Shown here one piece after another: positions 18,792 to 27,532 of a stretch of 64,000 bases of DNA. The stretch covers positions 124,001-188,000 of the forward strand of contig CAMCNU010000001.1 in NCBI GenBank assembly GCA_945876385.1. The letters run 5' to 3'. This DNA comes from an uncultured Veillonellaceae bacterium (GTDB taxonomy: Bacteria; Bacillota; Negativicutes; Veillonellales; Negativicoccaceae). A program made the position numbers and the translations under genes. The notes beneath the pieces were generated by a model. That model made no database searches, was not told where the DNA came from, and saw nothing but the letters and a program-made list of their open reading frames with translations. Every line of letters starts with the position of its first letter. Positions within the stretch are counted from its first letter, which is position 1.

Positions 18792-19730
18792 ATGATAGAC
18801 AAAAAAAGAGATGTGATCTGGGTTGTCATGGGGGGTCCTTCGAGTGAGGCGGAAGTGTCCCGTCGCACCGGTACGGCCATCAGTGAAGCGTTGCGGGCGG
18901 CGGGCTATCTCATCAAAGCGGTCGAGTTTACGCCGGCGACATTTATGCAGGAGCTGGAAGCCGATCCGCCGGCACTCGTTTTCAATGCGTTGCACGGAAA
19001 ATACGGAGAAGACGGAGCTATTCAGCATTTGCTGGAGATGATGAAGATTCCGTATACAGGGTCAGGCCCGTTGGCCAGCGCCATTACGATGGATAAAGTC
19101 ATCAGCAAACGTTTGTTTCGAGAAGCGGGATTGCCGACAGCACCGTTTTCGGAATATCGCAAGGGGTCTCCGGTAGCGGAAATCGCCGCCGATATTCTTG
19201 AGCGGTTTTCGTTGCCGGTGGTATTGAAAGCGGCGGAGCAGGGATCGACCATCGGTATTACCGTGGTGCGTACGGAAGCGGAACTGGTTCCCGCGATTGA
19301 AAATGCCTTGGCGCATGATTCGTGGATGCTCGCCGAAGCATACTTGGGCGGTGACGAGTTTACGGTGTCGATTTTGAACCGCCGTGCGTTGCCGGTGATT
19401 CAGATTGTGCCGCACTCCGGAATGTATGACTATGCATCAAAATATACGGCCGGCGCGACGGATTACTTGGTGCCGGCACCGATTGCCGACGGCTTGCGGA
19501 ATACGTTGCAAGAATTGGCCGAAAAAGCTTGCTATGCACTGGGCTGTCGCGGTGTAGCGAGAGTCGATTTTATGACGGATGGTGAAGGAAAGCCGTTTAT
19601 ATTGGAAATCAATTCCGTACCGGGCATGACGGAAACCAGTCTGGTGCCCAAGGCGGCGAATGCCGAGGGAATTTCATTTACGGCACTTTGCGAAGCGATT
19701 TTGGAATCTGCTGACGTCCGTAAGCTGTAG
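18792..19730 (+). CDS. ddl: D-alanine:D-alanine ligase
   Basis: The 312-residue ATP-grasp enzyme has an N-terminal GGPSSEAEVSRRTG, FNALHGKYGEDG, PYTGSGPLASAITMDK, and the C-terminal EINSVPGMTETSLVP segment with the Mg-binding Glu and Asn. It makes the D-Ala-D-Ala that MurF uses. The start is the ATG at 18792, where homology begins; the frame upstream lies inside murC. Confidence 0.95.
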   Translation: MIDKKRDVIWVVMGGPSSEAEVSRRTGTAISEALRAAGYLIKAVEFTPATFMQELEADPPALVFNALHGKYGEDGAIQHLLEMMKIPYTGSGPLASAITMDKVISKRLFREAGLPTAPFSEYRKGSPVAEIAADILERFSLPVVLKAAEQGSTIGITVVRTEAELVPAIENALAHDSWMLAEAYLGGDEFTVSILNRRALPVIQIVPHSGMYDYASKYTAGATDYLVPAPIADGLRNTLQELAEKACYALGCRGVARVDFMTDGEGKPFILEINSVPGMTETSLVPKAANAEGISFTALCEAILESADVRKL

Positions 19731-19738
19731 AGGGTGGT

Positions 19739-20614
19739 ATGAAGGAACGGCAAAGTTTTGAAGAGTATCTGCGGGAGCGGCACGGTTTGCCGTCGTACGA
19801 AGGCCAACACAGGCCGGAGCCGACGGGCGGACCGGCACGGGTCTCCGCAGTGGAGAAGCAAGGACGACATCGGCAGGGAGAAAACGGTAAAGAAAGGAAT
19901 CCGCGATGGCGGTGGCACCAAAAACGTATTTGGCCGTATGGTGTGCTGGCGAGCATTTTAATCCTGGTTTTGCTGCTCTGCTTTTTACCGATTTCGTTAG
20001 GTACCGTGATTGTTGAAGGCAATCAGAAGATGTCGGCAGATGAGGTCTATCGTGTGGCTTGCATCAATCGGCCGATTAATGTAATGCAGTTGAGTACGGC
20101 TGATATCCAAAAGCGGTTGACGGGAGACTTGCGGATTGCCCGGGCGGACGTCAGTCGGGAACTGCCGCTCACGATTCGGATACGGATGCGTGAACGGGAA
20201 CCGCTCGCGATTGTGCATACGGATTTCGGGTACGCAGTGTTGGATGCGGAAGGCCTCGTCATTGCGCATATGGAGAGCATTCGGGATACGCAGGCCGCAT
20301 TTGTCACGGGAGACAATTTCGGCAATGTGGTGTTGGGGGATCGGTTGCGGCATCCTCTGCTGCTGAAAGCATTGCATTTTCTCGGCAATCTGAGCGCGGA
20401 AGGCCGACGGGAAATCTCGGAAGTCAATATCAGTGACGGGCAGCAGATTGTTGCGTATACACGGGATAATCTGCCGATTCACTTGGGGGCGGGCGAGCAT
20501 ATGAACGAGCAGGCGCCGTTGTCCGAAAATATGATTAAAGATATTCGCGCCCGAAAGCTGGATGCCCGATTTGTGGATGCCAACATCGGTGCGCCGTATA
20601 TTAAGTTAAAGTGA
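19739..20614 (+). CDS. ftsQ: Division protein FtsQ (DivIB)
   Basis: The 291-residue protein has a long charged cytoplasmic N-terminus (about 60 residues), one membrane segment (about 67-83) and a periplasmic POTRA domain beginning GTVIVEGNQKMSADEVYR, then the FtsQ domain with YAVLDAEGLVI. FtsQ links cytoplasmic and periplasmic divisome parts through FtsL and FtsB. It lies between ddl and the DUF881 gene, the usual place. Confidence 0.88.
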   Translation: MKERQSFEEYLRERHGLPSYEGQHRPEPTGGPARVSAVEKQGRHRQGENGKERNPRWRWHQKRIWPYGVLASILILVLLLCFLPISLGTVIVEGNQKMSADEVYRVACINRPINVMQLSTADIQKRLTGDLRIARADVSRELPLTIRIRMREREPLAIVHTDFGYAVLDAEGLVIAHMESIRDTQAAFVTGDNFGNVVLGDRLRHPLLLKALHFLGNLSAEGRREISEVNISDGQQIVAYTRDNLPIHLGAGEHMNEQAPLSENMIKDIRARKLDARFVDANIGAPYIKLK

Positions 20615-20622
20615 GGCAATAG

Positions 20623-21303
20623 ATGAAGTCGGGGAAAGTGGCGCTGATTGCAGTCAGTGCATTGTTGGGAATGATGTTGTCACTGCAATACCGCAGTGCA
20701 CAGGAAACGCAAACGCAGTTCGCCGGAATGCGCATGGCCGATATGTATCGGCAACTGGTACAGGCGGAGCATGAGAATCAGGAGCTGCAGAAGCAGTTGA
20801 CCGAATTACGCGAGAGCGGATATGAAAAAAATGTCAAAGAAGAATTGAAGAATTTGCGCTATCAAGCAGGCTTGTCTGTGGTAGAGGGCCCCGGCATTGT
20901 AGTGACGCTGAATGACAGTAAGCAGAAAGCGAAATTGGGGGACAACCAAAATCTCTATGTCGTTCATGACGAAGATTTGTTGCGTGTGATTAATGAATTG
21001 CGCGCAGCCGGTGCGGAAGCGATTGCCATCAATGAGCAACGTTTGATTTCCCGCAGCGAAATACGCTGCGCCGGTCCGACTGTTACGGTAAACGGAAAAA
21101 TGTTCGGTCCGCCGTTTGTCATCAAAGCCATCGGCGATCCGCAATTATTGGCGGGGGCGTTGCAATTGCGCGGCGGCGTCGCGGATACGTTGCGGTATTG
21201 GGGAATCGAACTGGATATCGAGCATGTCAATAATGTGCAGTTGCCGGCGTACAGCGGATTAATCAGCACCGATTTTGCCAAACCGGTCAAGGAGGCGAAT
21301 TAA
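20623..21303 (+). CDS. DUF881 family membrane-anchored protein (YlxW/YlxX-like)
   Basis: The 226-residue protein has one N-terminal membrane segment, a coiled coil (about residues 45-75) and the DUF881 core with VVEGPGIVVTLND, DLLRVINELRAAGAEAIAIN and a FVIKAIGDP segment. DUF881 proteins are found next to ftsQ and ftsZ in Firmicutes and Actinobacteria and may act in division, but their mechanism is not settled. The next gene overlaps the junction by sharing the TAACATG region. Confidence 0.88.
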   Translation: MKSGKVALIAVSALLGMMLSLQYRSAQETQTQFAGMRMADMYRQLVQAEHENQELQKQLTELRESGYEKNVKEELKNLRYQAGLSVVEGPGIVVTLNDSKQKAKLGDNQNLYVVHDEDLLRVINELRAAGAEAIAINEQRLISRSEIRCAGPTVTVNGKMFGPPFVIKAIGDPQLLAGALQLRGGVADTLRYWGIELDIEHVNNVQLPAYSGLISTDFAKPVKEAN

Positions 21304-21304
21304 C

Positions 21305-21649
21305 ATGGTATCGATTACAGTCGGTTTGCTTGTCGGGTGGATTGTCGGGATGTACTTACCCTGGTCGATTGCGATGGAATATGCACCGTTTTCGTCGGTT
21401 GCCATTATGGCGTGTCTGGATGCCGTCTTCGGAGGGTGGAGGTCCTATCTGGAAGGGCGATACGAGAATGTGGTGTTTTTTTCCGGATTTTTTGTCAATG
21501 CGCTGATTGCGGCCTTGTTGGTATTTATCGGCAGTAAGCTCGGCATTGATTTATACTTCGTCGCGTTGATGACATTCGGGTTTCGGATTTTTACCAACAG
21601 TGCGGTGATTCGACGGATTTGGCTGGAGCGAAGAAAACGCGCATCGTAA
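21305..21649 (+). CDS. sbp: Small basic family membrane protein (DUF1290)
   Basis: The 114-residue protein has three hydrophobic segments, an N-terminal GLLVGWIVGMYLPW, the AIMACLDAVFGGWRS segment typical of DUF1290, and a very basic C-terminus (RRIWLERRKRAS). The family sits before ftsZ in many Gram-positive lineages, usually beside DUF881. The role is unproven. The ATG at 21305 follows CAAGGAGG; an upstream in-frame start would overlap DUF881. Confidence 0.88.
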   Translation: MVSITVGLLVGWIVGMYLPWSIAMEYAPFSSVAIMACLDAVFGGWRSYLEGRYENVVFFSGFFVNALIAALLVFIGSKLGIDLYFVALMTFGFRIFTNSAVIRRIWLERRKRAS

Positions 21650-21747
21650 CTAGCCAATCGGAATAAAATAGTGTACAATAGAGCAGAATAAGTAATGACT
21701 AAACAAGACATCACACAGCGATTCCATGGAGCGAAGGAGGAAGACTG

Positions 21748-22752
21748 ATGGGCGAGTTAGCAAACATCAAAGTAATTGGCGTGGGTGGAGCCGGTAATAA
21801 TGCGGTCAATCGTATGATTGATGCGGAATTAAAAGGAGTGGAATTTTTATCGGCCAATACGGAAGTGCAAGTTTTGGAAACTTCCCGTGCGGAAAACACG
21901 TTGCAATTGGGCGAAAAATTGACCAAAGGATTGGGAGCCGGTGCCAAGCCGGAAATCGGTGAAGCGGCGGCACAGGAAAGCAAAGAAGACATCATGAAGG
22001 CGTTGCAAGGGGCTGACATGGTATTTGTGACGGCCGGCATGGGCGGCGGTACCGGTACGGGAGCGGCACCGATTGTGGCCGAATGTGCGAAAGAGTTGGG
22101 CGCATTGACGGTAGCGGTCGTGACCAAACCGTTTACGTTTGAAGGTACTGTCCGGATGCGTAACGCCAATGCAGGCATTGAAGAATTGAAAAACAAGGTA
22201 GACACCATCATTATCGTTCCGAATGAACGGTTGTTGCAGGCAGTGGACAAAAAAGTCACGATTCAGGATGCATTCCGTCTGGCGGATGATGTGTTGCGGC
22301 AAGGCGTACAAGGTATTTCGGACTTGATTACGGTGCCGGGTGTGATTAATCTTGACTTTGCCGACGTCAAGACCATTATGACCGATCAGGGAGAAGCGTT
22401 GATGGGTATCGGTTCCGGCAGCGGTGAAAATCGTGCCGCCGATGCAGCCAAGGCGGCGATTTCAAGTCCGCTTTTGGAACGCACGATTGACGGTGCCAAG
22501 GGAATCATTATCAGTGTGACCGGCGGTGACGATTTAGGACTGCTGGAAATCAATGAAGCCGCGCAAATTATTTCCGATGCGGCCGATCCCGATGCGAATA
22601 TCATCTGGGGGACGTCGATTAACCCGGAATTAGGTGATGAAGTACGCATTACAGTGATTGCGACCGGATTTGAAGATGCCAAAAAACAGTCCTTCGGTGG
22701 CGGCACCAGAAATTCGACAGTAGCTATCCCGGATTTTCTCTCCAAACGCTAA
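21748..22752 (+). CDS. ftsZ: Cell division GTPase FtsZ
   Basis: The 334-residue protein has [15 protein letters not shown], the tubulin signature GGGTGTG (residues 99-105), and the T7-loop region with [11 protein letters not shown]. The C-terminal linker is very short: the conserved tail AIPDFLSKR follows almost directly on the globular core, making it compact for FtsZ. It polymerises into the Z-ring at mid-cell. AAGGAGG precedes the ATG. No ftsA is adjacent; a strong terminator ends the cluster. Confidence 0.98.
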   Translation: MGELANIKVIGVGGAGNNAVNRMIDAELKGVEFLSANTEVQVLETSRAENTLQLGEKLTKGLGAGAKPEIGEAAAQESKEDIMKALQGADMVFVTAGMGGGTGTGAAPIVAECAKELGALTVAVVTKPFTFEGTVRMRNANAGIEELKNKVDTIIIVPNERLLQAVDKKVTIQDAFRLADDVLRQGVQGISDLITVPGVINLDFADVKTIMTDQGEALMGIGSGSGENRAADAAKAAISSPLLERTIDGAKGIIISVTGGDDLGLLEINEAAQIISDAADPDANIIWGTSINPELGDEVRITVIATGFEDAKKQSFGGGTRNSTVAIPDFLSKR

Positions 22753-22767
22753 TGGAATAGAATATAG

Positions 22768-22798
22768 AAAGCACCCCTATTAATAGGGGTGCTTTTTT
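22768..22798 (+). terminator. Terminator at the end of the dcw cluster
   Basis: AGCACCCCTATT (22770-22781) is directly repeated in inverted form by 22782-22793, followed by six T residues. Confidence 0.9.
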
Positions 22799-22856
22799 GG
22801 TCAAGTACCGAGAATCATGAATTTTATATATAGAGTTTTATCGAAATGCTCGCTTG

Positions 22857-22865
22857 TGCTATAAT
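22857..22865 (+). promoter_or_regulatory. Extended -10 promoter before yajQ and the cbi genes
   Basis: TGCTATAAT (22857-22865) is a consensus extended -10. The -35 region (TTTATC) is poor. It sits 34 bases before the yajQ start, just after the ftsZ terminator, and may drive the whole yajQ-cbi operon. Confidence 0.6.
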
Positions 22866-22898
22866 GAAATCATCAATACAAGATTTAGGAGGCGAAAT

Positions 22899-23390
22899 AT
22901 GGCAAAGGAGTTTTCGTTTGATGTGGTATCGAATGTCGATATGCAAGAGGTCGATAACGCAATGAATCAAGCGCAAAAAGAGATTGCAACAAGATATGAT
23001 TTTCGCGGGTCAAAAAGCAAGGTGGAGTGGAGCGGCGAAGAAATTGTATTACTTGGCGACGATGACTTCAAGTTGCGTGCGGTCAATGAAATTGTGCGGG
23101 GTAAACTGGTCAAGCGCGGGATTTCATTGAAGAATATTGACGCACAGGCGCCGGAAAATGCCTCCGGGGCTACTTTGCGCCAGCGTTTGGTCATTACGCA
23201 AGGATTGTCCAAGGAAAACGCCAAAGAGGTCGTGAAATTAATCAAGGCGTCGAAAATTAAGGTGAATGCCCAGATTATGGATGTACAGGTCCGCGTTTCG
23301 GGAAAGGATAAGGATGATTTGCAAAAGGTAATTACATTGTTGAAAGAAACGGACTTTCCGGTGGAATTACAGTTTGTAAATTATCGTTAA
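22899..23390 (+). CDS. yajQ: YajQ family nucleotide-binding protein
   Basis: The 163-residue protein matches YajQ/UPF0234: EFSFDVVSNVDMQEVDNA at the start, ATRYDFRGSKS, and a C-terminal VQVRVSGKDKDDLQ then DFPVELQFVNYR. Two ferredoxin-like halves bind nucleotides; some homologues bind cyclic-di-GMP. The ATG follows TTAGGAGG; an upstream in-frame ATG is not needed. The cbiD start is only 12 bases downstream, so it is probably transcribed with the cobalamin genes. Confidence 0.93.
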   Translation: MAKEFSFDVVSNVDMQEVDNAMNQAQKEIATRYDFRGSKSKVEWSGEEIVLLGDDDFKLRAVNEIVRGKLVKRGISLKNIDAQAPENASGATLRQRLVITQGLSKENAKEVVKLIKASKIKVNAQIMDVQVRVSGKDKDDLQKVITLLKETDFPVELQFVNYR

Positions 23391-23402
23391 GATAGTAGGC
23401 AA

Positions 23403-24515
23403 ATGGCAAAAAAAGAATGGCGGGAAGGATATACAACGGGCTCCACGGCAACAGCCGGCATGAAAGCGGCATTGCTGGCGTTGCGCAACGAATTCCCCAA
23501 AGAAGTGACTGTATTGTCGCCACAGCATGTGGAGATTCGTGTGCCGATTGAGCAGGCGTGGGTGGAGGACGGAAAAGGCAAGGCGATTGTGCTCAAAGAT
23601 GGCGGCGATGACATGGATGTAACCCACAAAACACCGATTCATGTTGATGTTGAATTGACCGATAGTTCCGGCCTGCAATTTGTGGCAGGGGAAGGGGTCG
23701 GTACCGTGACCAAACCGGGGTTGCAGGTGCGTGTAGGGGAGCCTGCGATTAATCCGGGGCCGCGGCTGATGATGAAGAGTGTGTATGGAGATTTGGTCGA
23801 TGCCGGGAAAGGGTGCATTGTGACAATCTCCGTACCGGAGGGACGTAAACTGGCGACCAAAACGCTCAATCCGGTGTTGGGGGTTGTCGGAGGGATTTCC
23901 ATCATCGGGACAAGCGGCATCGTCAAACCGATGAGTGAAGAAGCGTACAAGACATCTTTGATTCCACAACTGACCGTGCTGGCGGCGCAAGGTGTGACCG
24001 ATTGCATGCTGGTCCCCGGACGAATCGGCCATGATGCGGCCACGAAGTTGTTTCACATTCCGCCGGAAAAGCTGGTAGAAACAAGTAACTTTATCGGCTT
24101 TATGTTGGAACAAGCAGTGGATAAAGGAATGAAGGATATTATCCTGATCGGTCATATCGGGAAGCTGATTAAGGTCGCATCCGGCAGTTTTCATACCCAC
24201 AACCGAATGAGTGACGGACGGATGGAAACTTTGGCGGCATACGCGGCGGCAGCCGGTGCCGATTGGGATACCGTGCGGGCGATTTTGGCATGCAATACGA
24301 CGGATGGCGCGATGGAAATCATCGTGGCAAAAGGTTTGACGGAAATTTATCAGGAATTGGCAGAGCGGGCACAAGTGCGGGCGATGCGATATATTCATCA
24401 GGAAGCGCGTGTGGGAGCAATCTTTGTCACGATGGAAGGAAAGATTTTAGCGATGAGCTCCGTGGCGGAAGAAATCGGGAGGCGAGACGGATGGTTGCCG
24501 CAATCACGGTCGTAG
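23403..24515 (+). CDS. cbiD: Cobalt-precorrin-5B C1-methyltransferase CbiD
   Basis: The 370-residue protein opens with REGYTTGSTATAGMKAAL, the CbiD signature, and has VGTVTKPGLQ, a GTSGIVKPMSEEA segment and GHIGKLIKVASGSFHTHN. In the anaerobic cobalamin pathway CbiD methylates C1 of the corrin ring. It leads a run of overlapping cbi genes. Its ribosome site (TAGGCAA) is weak, so coupling to yajQ may help. The cbiE start lies 25 bases before its stop. Confidence 0.96.
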   Translation: MAKKEWREGYTTGSTATAGMKAALLALRNEFPKEVTVLSPQHVEIRVPIEQAWVEDGKGKAIVLKDGGDDMDVTHKTPIHVDVELTDSSGLQFVAGEGVGTVTKPGLQVRVGEPAINPGPRLMMKSVYGDLVDAGKGCIVTISVPEGRKLATKTLNPVLGVVGGISIIGTSGIVKPMSEEAYKTSLIPQLTVLAAQGVTDCMLVPGRIGHDAATKLFHIPPEKLVETSNFIGFMLEQAVDKGMKDIILIGHIGKLIKVASGSFHTHNRMSDGRMETLAAYAAAAGADWDTVRAILACNTTDGAMEIIVAKGLTEIYQELAERAQVRAMRYIHQEARVGAIFVTMEGKILAMSSVAEEIGRRDGWLPQSRS

Positions 24516-25117
24516 GTATCGGACCCGGAAGTCCCGATTATATTATCCCGGCGGCACGGCGGGCGATTGCCGATTCGGATGTGGTGGTCGGCGGCAAGCG
24601 AGCGCTGGATACATTAGTGGAAGGACCGCAAAAGCGTGTTTTCATTACGGCGGATTTGGCTGCGCTGGAAAGAGAGATTCGTGCGGTTCCGCCTACTCAA
24701 AAGATTACCGTTTTGGTGAGCGGTGATCCCGGATATTACAGCCTCTTGCAATGGCTGCGGCGGACATTTCCGGAGGAGAATATAGAAGTAATCCCGGGTC
24801 TGTCCAGTATACAGGTGGCGTTTTCCCGGATTGCGGAGTCTTGGTATGATGCGACATTGCTCAGTTTTCACGGTCGTGTTCCGGAGGAAAAGGAGTTGGT
24901 CTATCAAAAAGGTAAGAAATTGGCGTTTTTGACGGATGCACAGCATAATCCGGCGTATATTGCCCAAGTCTTGCTGGCACATGGCTGGCCCGCGGAGTCC
25001 CGCGCGGTAGCGATGGAAAGAATCAGCTATGAGGACGAGAAGCGGCTCGACACGACGCTGGATGCATGCGCACAAAGTGAAGGCTTTTTTCATTCAGTAT
25101 TGGTGGTGATGGGATGA
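24491..25117 (+). CDS. cbiE: Cobalt-precorrin-7 C5-methyltransferase CbiE
   Basis: The 208-residue protein is a tetrapyrrole methylase: VVGIGPGSPDYI at the start, LVSGDPGYYSLLQWL and EVIPGLSSIQVAFSRI. CbiE methylates C5, while CbiT acts at C15; here the two are separate but adjacent genes with an ATGA overlap, whereas some species fuse them as CobL. The frame extends far upstream inside cbiD, but homology and GGGAGG place the start at 24491. Confidence 0.93.
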   Translation: MVAAITVVGIGPGSPDYIIPAARRAIADSDVVVGGKRALDTLVEGPQKRVFITADLAALEREIRAVPPTQKITVLVSGDPGYYSLLQWLRRTFPEENIEVIPGLSSIQVAFSRIAESWYDATLLSFHGRVPEEKELVYQKGKKLAFLTDAQHNPAYIAQVLLAHGWPAESRAVAMERISYEDEKRLDTTLDACAQSEGFFHSVLVVMG

Positions 25118-25701
25118 TTCGGGCAGGAATTGATGACGAGCGTTTTATTCGCGGGGACGTGCCGATGACAAAAGCGGAAATTCGCGCGATGGTCATGGTG
25201 AAAGCGCAGATTGCCGAAGACGATGTTGTTTGGGATGTCGGAGCGGGTACAGGCTCCATTACGATTGAGGCGGCCTTACAGGCGAAACGGGGACGTGTCT
25301 TTGCGATTGAACGCAATCCGGAAGGCGTTAAGTTGATTAAAAAAAATGCCGTGCAATTTGGACTGGATAACATTGAAGTCGTCCACGGCTCCGCACCGGA
25401 TGCCTTGGAAGGTTTGCCGTCGGCAAATGTGATTATTATCGGCGGATCAGGCGGAAATCTGGAAAAAATATTTGATATTTGCGAACAATCGTTGATACCG
25501 AACGGGCGTATCGTTTGTACGGCAGTGACGGTCGAAACCGCGTATCGTGTAGTGGCAGATATGCGGCGAAGAAAGTGGCAGTATGACGGCTTTCAGATGC
25601 AGGTGAATCGCCTGCGAAAAGCAGGACCGTATCATTTGTTTCAACCAATCAGTCCGATTTTTATTATTACAGCAACGACAAATCAGGGAGGGTCAGTATG
25701 A
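25114..25701 (+). CDS. cbiT: Cobalt-precorrin-6B C15-methyltransferase (decarboxylating) CbiT
   Basis: The 195-residue protein begins with GIDDERFIRGDVPMTKAEIR and has the SAM-binding VWDVGAGTGSITIEAA followed by FAIERNPEGV, all typical of CbiT. It methylates C15 and removes the C12 acetate carboxyl. The start overlaps the cbiE stop and its own stop overlaps cbiF. Confidence 0.95.
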   Translation: MIRAGIDDERFIRGDVPMTKAEIRAMVMVKAQIAEDDVVWDVGAGTGSITIEAALQAKRGRVFAIERNPEGVKLIKKNAVQFGLDNIEVVHGSAPDALEGLPSANVIIIGGSGGNLEKIFDICEQSLIPNGRIVCTAVTVETAYRVVADMRRRKWQYDGFQMQVNRLRKAGPYHLFQPISPIFIITATTNQGGSV

Positions 25702-26474
25702 CACAAGTCTATTTTATCGGAGCGGGCCCCGGAGATCCGGAGTTGATTACACTCAAGGGGAAACGGATTTTAGAGCAGGCCGATGTGGTGATTTATGCCG
25801 GTTCGTTGGTGAATCCGGAAGTTTTGAAATTTTGCAAGGAAGGAATCGACATTTATAACAGTGCGCAAATGAATTTGGACGAAGTCTTAGCGGTCACCAA
25901 AAAAGCCGTGCAGGAAGGCAAGACGGTTGCGCGCGTACATACCGGAGATCCGGCAATCTACGGTGCGATTCAGGAACAAATGGATGCGCTCAAACCGGAA
26001 GGCATCGAATATGAAGTTATACCGGGGGTCAGCTCGTTTTTGGCGACGGCGGCGGCATTGAAGCAAGAGTATACACTGCCGGGAATTTCGCAGACAGTGA
26101 TTATCACTCGTTTGGAAGGGCGTACACCGATGCCGAAAAAAGAGCAGCTGGCGCATTTGGCATCACACCAGGCAACCATGTGCATTTTCCTGTCCGTGCA
26201 GATGCTCGACAGCGTGATTGAAAATCTGACACTGGGCGGATACAGCATTGATACGCCGGTGGCGATTGTCGTTCGCGCATCGTGGCCGGATCAAAAGATT
26301 TTGCGAGGTACATTGGGGACTATCGGTGAAATTGTTAAAAAGGAAGGCGTGTTGCGTCAGGCGATGATTGTGGTCGGGCGAGTGCTGGATGCGGATTATG
26401 AGCTGTCCAAATTGTATGACCGGGGATTCAGCCACATGTTCCGCGATGCCAAGCCGACGCCGGCGGAAGAATGA
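25698..26474 (+). CDS. cbiF: Cobalt-precorrin-4 C11-methyltransferase CbiF
   Basis: The 258-residue tetrapyrrole methylase has YFIGAGPGDPELITLKG, DVVIYAGSLVNPEVL, a RVHTGDPAIYGAIQEQ segment and VIPGVSSFLATAAALKQEYT, as in CbiF/CobM. It methylates C11 using SAM. GGGAGG lies upstream. Genes on both sides overlap it by four bases. Confidence 0.95.
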   Translation: MTQVYFIGAGPGDPELITLKGKRILEQADVVIYAGSLVNPEVLKFCKEGIDIYNSAQMNLDEVLAVTKKAVQEGKTVARVHTGDPAIYGAIQEQMDALKPEGIEYEVIPGVSSFLATAAALKQEYTLPGISQTVIITRLEGRTPMPKKEQLAHLASHQATMCIFLSVQMLDSVIENLTLGGYSIDTPVAIVVRASWPDQKILRGTLGTIGEIVKKEGVLRQAMIVVGRVLDADYELSKLYDRGFSHMFRDAKPTPAEE

Positions 26475-27532
26475 CACGCATTGCCATACTTTCCGTATCA
26501 ACGGCGGGGGCGCTGTTGGGAGCCGCGTTGGCGAAGCATTTCAGAGAGCCGGTAGATTTATATGAAAAGCGCGGTAAAGAGAGCGGTGCACCGGCGCAGT
26601 ATTTTGATCGTACCGTGGCATTGACGGCGGATATTTTCGGGAAGCATGAATTGCTGGTATATATCATGGCGATGGGAATCGTTGTGCGTGCGATTGCGCC
26701 GCATGTACAAAGCAAGGTGACCGACCCCGCCGTCGTTGTACTGGATGAGTGCGGATATCATACGATTTCTTTGCTGTCGGGACATCTGGGCGGTGCGAAT
26801 GAGTGGACGGCACAGATTGCCGAGTGGCTGCACTCGGATCCGGTGATTACGACGGCGACGGATGTGCACGGTGTGATTGCCCCGGACGTGGTGGCCCGCA
26901 AATTGGATGCCCGTGTCGAGCCGCTGGCGGGATTGAAGCCTGTCAACGGTGCGTTGGCAAGGGGAGAAGATGTCCGCTGGTTTGTCGATGAGCGGATGTC
27001 AAATTTTAAGCGCTACCTTGATTTATTAGCGCAAATGGATATTGCGGTGACGGATTGGCAGCGGTATGGGATGACTCCGCAACCGTATACGGTGGTCATC
27101 AGCGATCGCGCGGATATTCGTCCTGACGGAGAATATGTAATCTTACGACCGCCTACGCTGGCAGTCGGTATGGGATGCCGGCGGGATACGCCGTTGACGA
27201 CGCTGGAGAACACACTGCAGGAGGCTTGTCGTCTCATCGGAAGGAGCTCGCTGTCGGTAGCGGCATTTGCCAGTGTAGATGTCAAACAAGACGAGCAGGG
27301 ATTGCTTGCCTTGGCGGCGAAATGGCGTCGGCCGATTTCATTTTATGCGGCCGAGGAGATGGCCGGTATTGTGGCCGATTTTCAACTGGATGAATCGGCT
27401 TTTGTCAAACAAACAATAGGAGTGGGGAATATATGCGAAACAGCAGTCATATTACTGACGGGGCAACAGAAACTGTTGCTCAACAAAACGAAGTGTCCGC
27501 AAAGCACGATTGCCGTCGGCGAGGTACAATAG
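26471..27532 (+). CDS. cbiG: Cobalt-precorrin-5A hydrolase CbiG
   Basis: The 353-residue protein has the CbiG N-terminal domain, with VYIMAMGIVVRAIAPH-like sequence and VLDECGYHTISLLSGHLGGAN, a variable middle, and the C-terminal domain with AVGMGCRRDTPLTTLE and a GVGNICETAVIL stretch. CbiG opens the lactone ring and releases acetaldehyde from C2. The last 100 bases also encode the start of cbiH in another frame. Confidence 0.94.
   Translation: MTRIAILSVSTAGALLGAALAKHFREPVDLYEKRGKESGAPAQYFDRTVALTADIFGKHELLVYIMAMGIVVRAIAPHVQSKVTDPAVVVLDECGYHTISLLSGHLGGANEWTAQIAEWLHSDPVITTATDVHGVIAPDVVARKLDARVEPLAGLKPVNGALARGEDVRWFVDERMSNFKRYLDLLAQMDIAVTDWQRYGMTPQPYTVVISDRADIRPDGEYVILRPPTLAVGMGCRRDTPLTTLENTLQEACRLIGRSSLSVAAFASVDVKQDEQGLLALAAKWRRPISFYAAEEMAGIVADFQLDESAFVKQTIGVGNICETAVILLTGQQKLLLNKTKCPQSTIAVGEVQ

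Noticed and set aside
22923-22960. Upstream starts for yajQ, gluQ, cbiE, murG and ddl given by longer open frames
   Set aside because: In each case homology begins at an internal ATG with a better ribosome site, and the extensions lie inside the preceding genes or leader.
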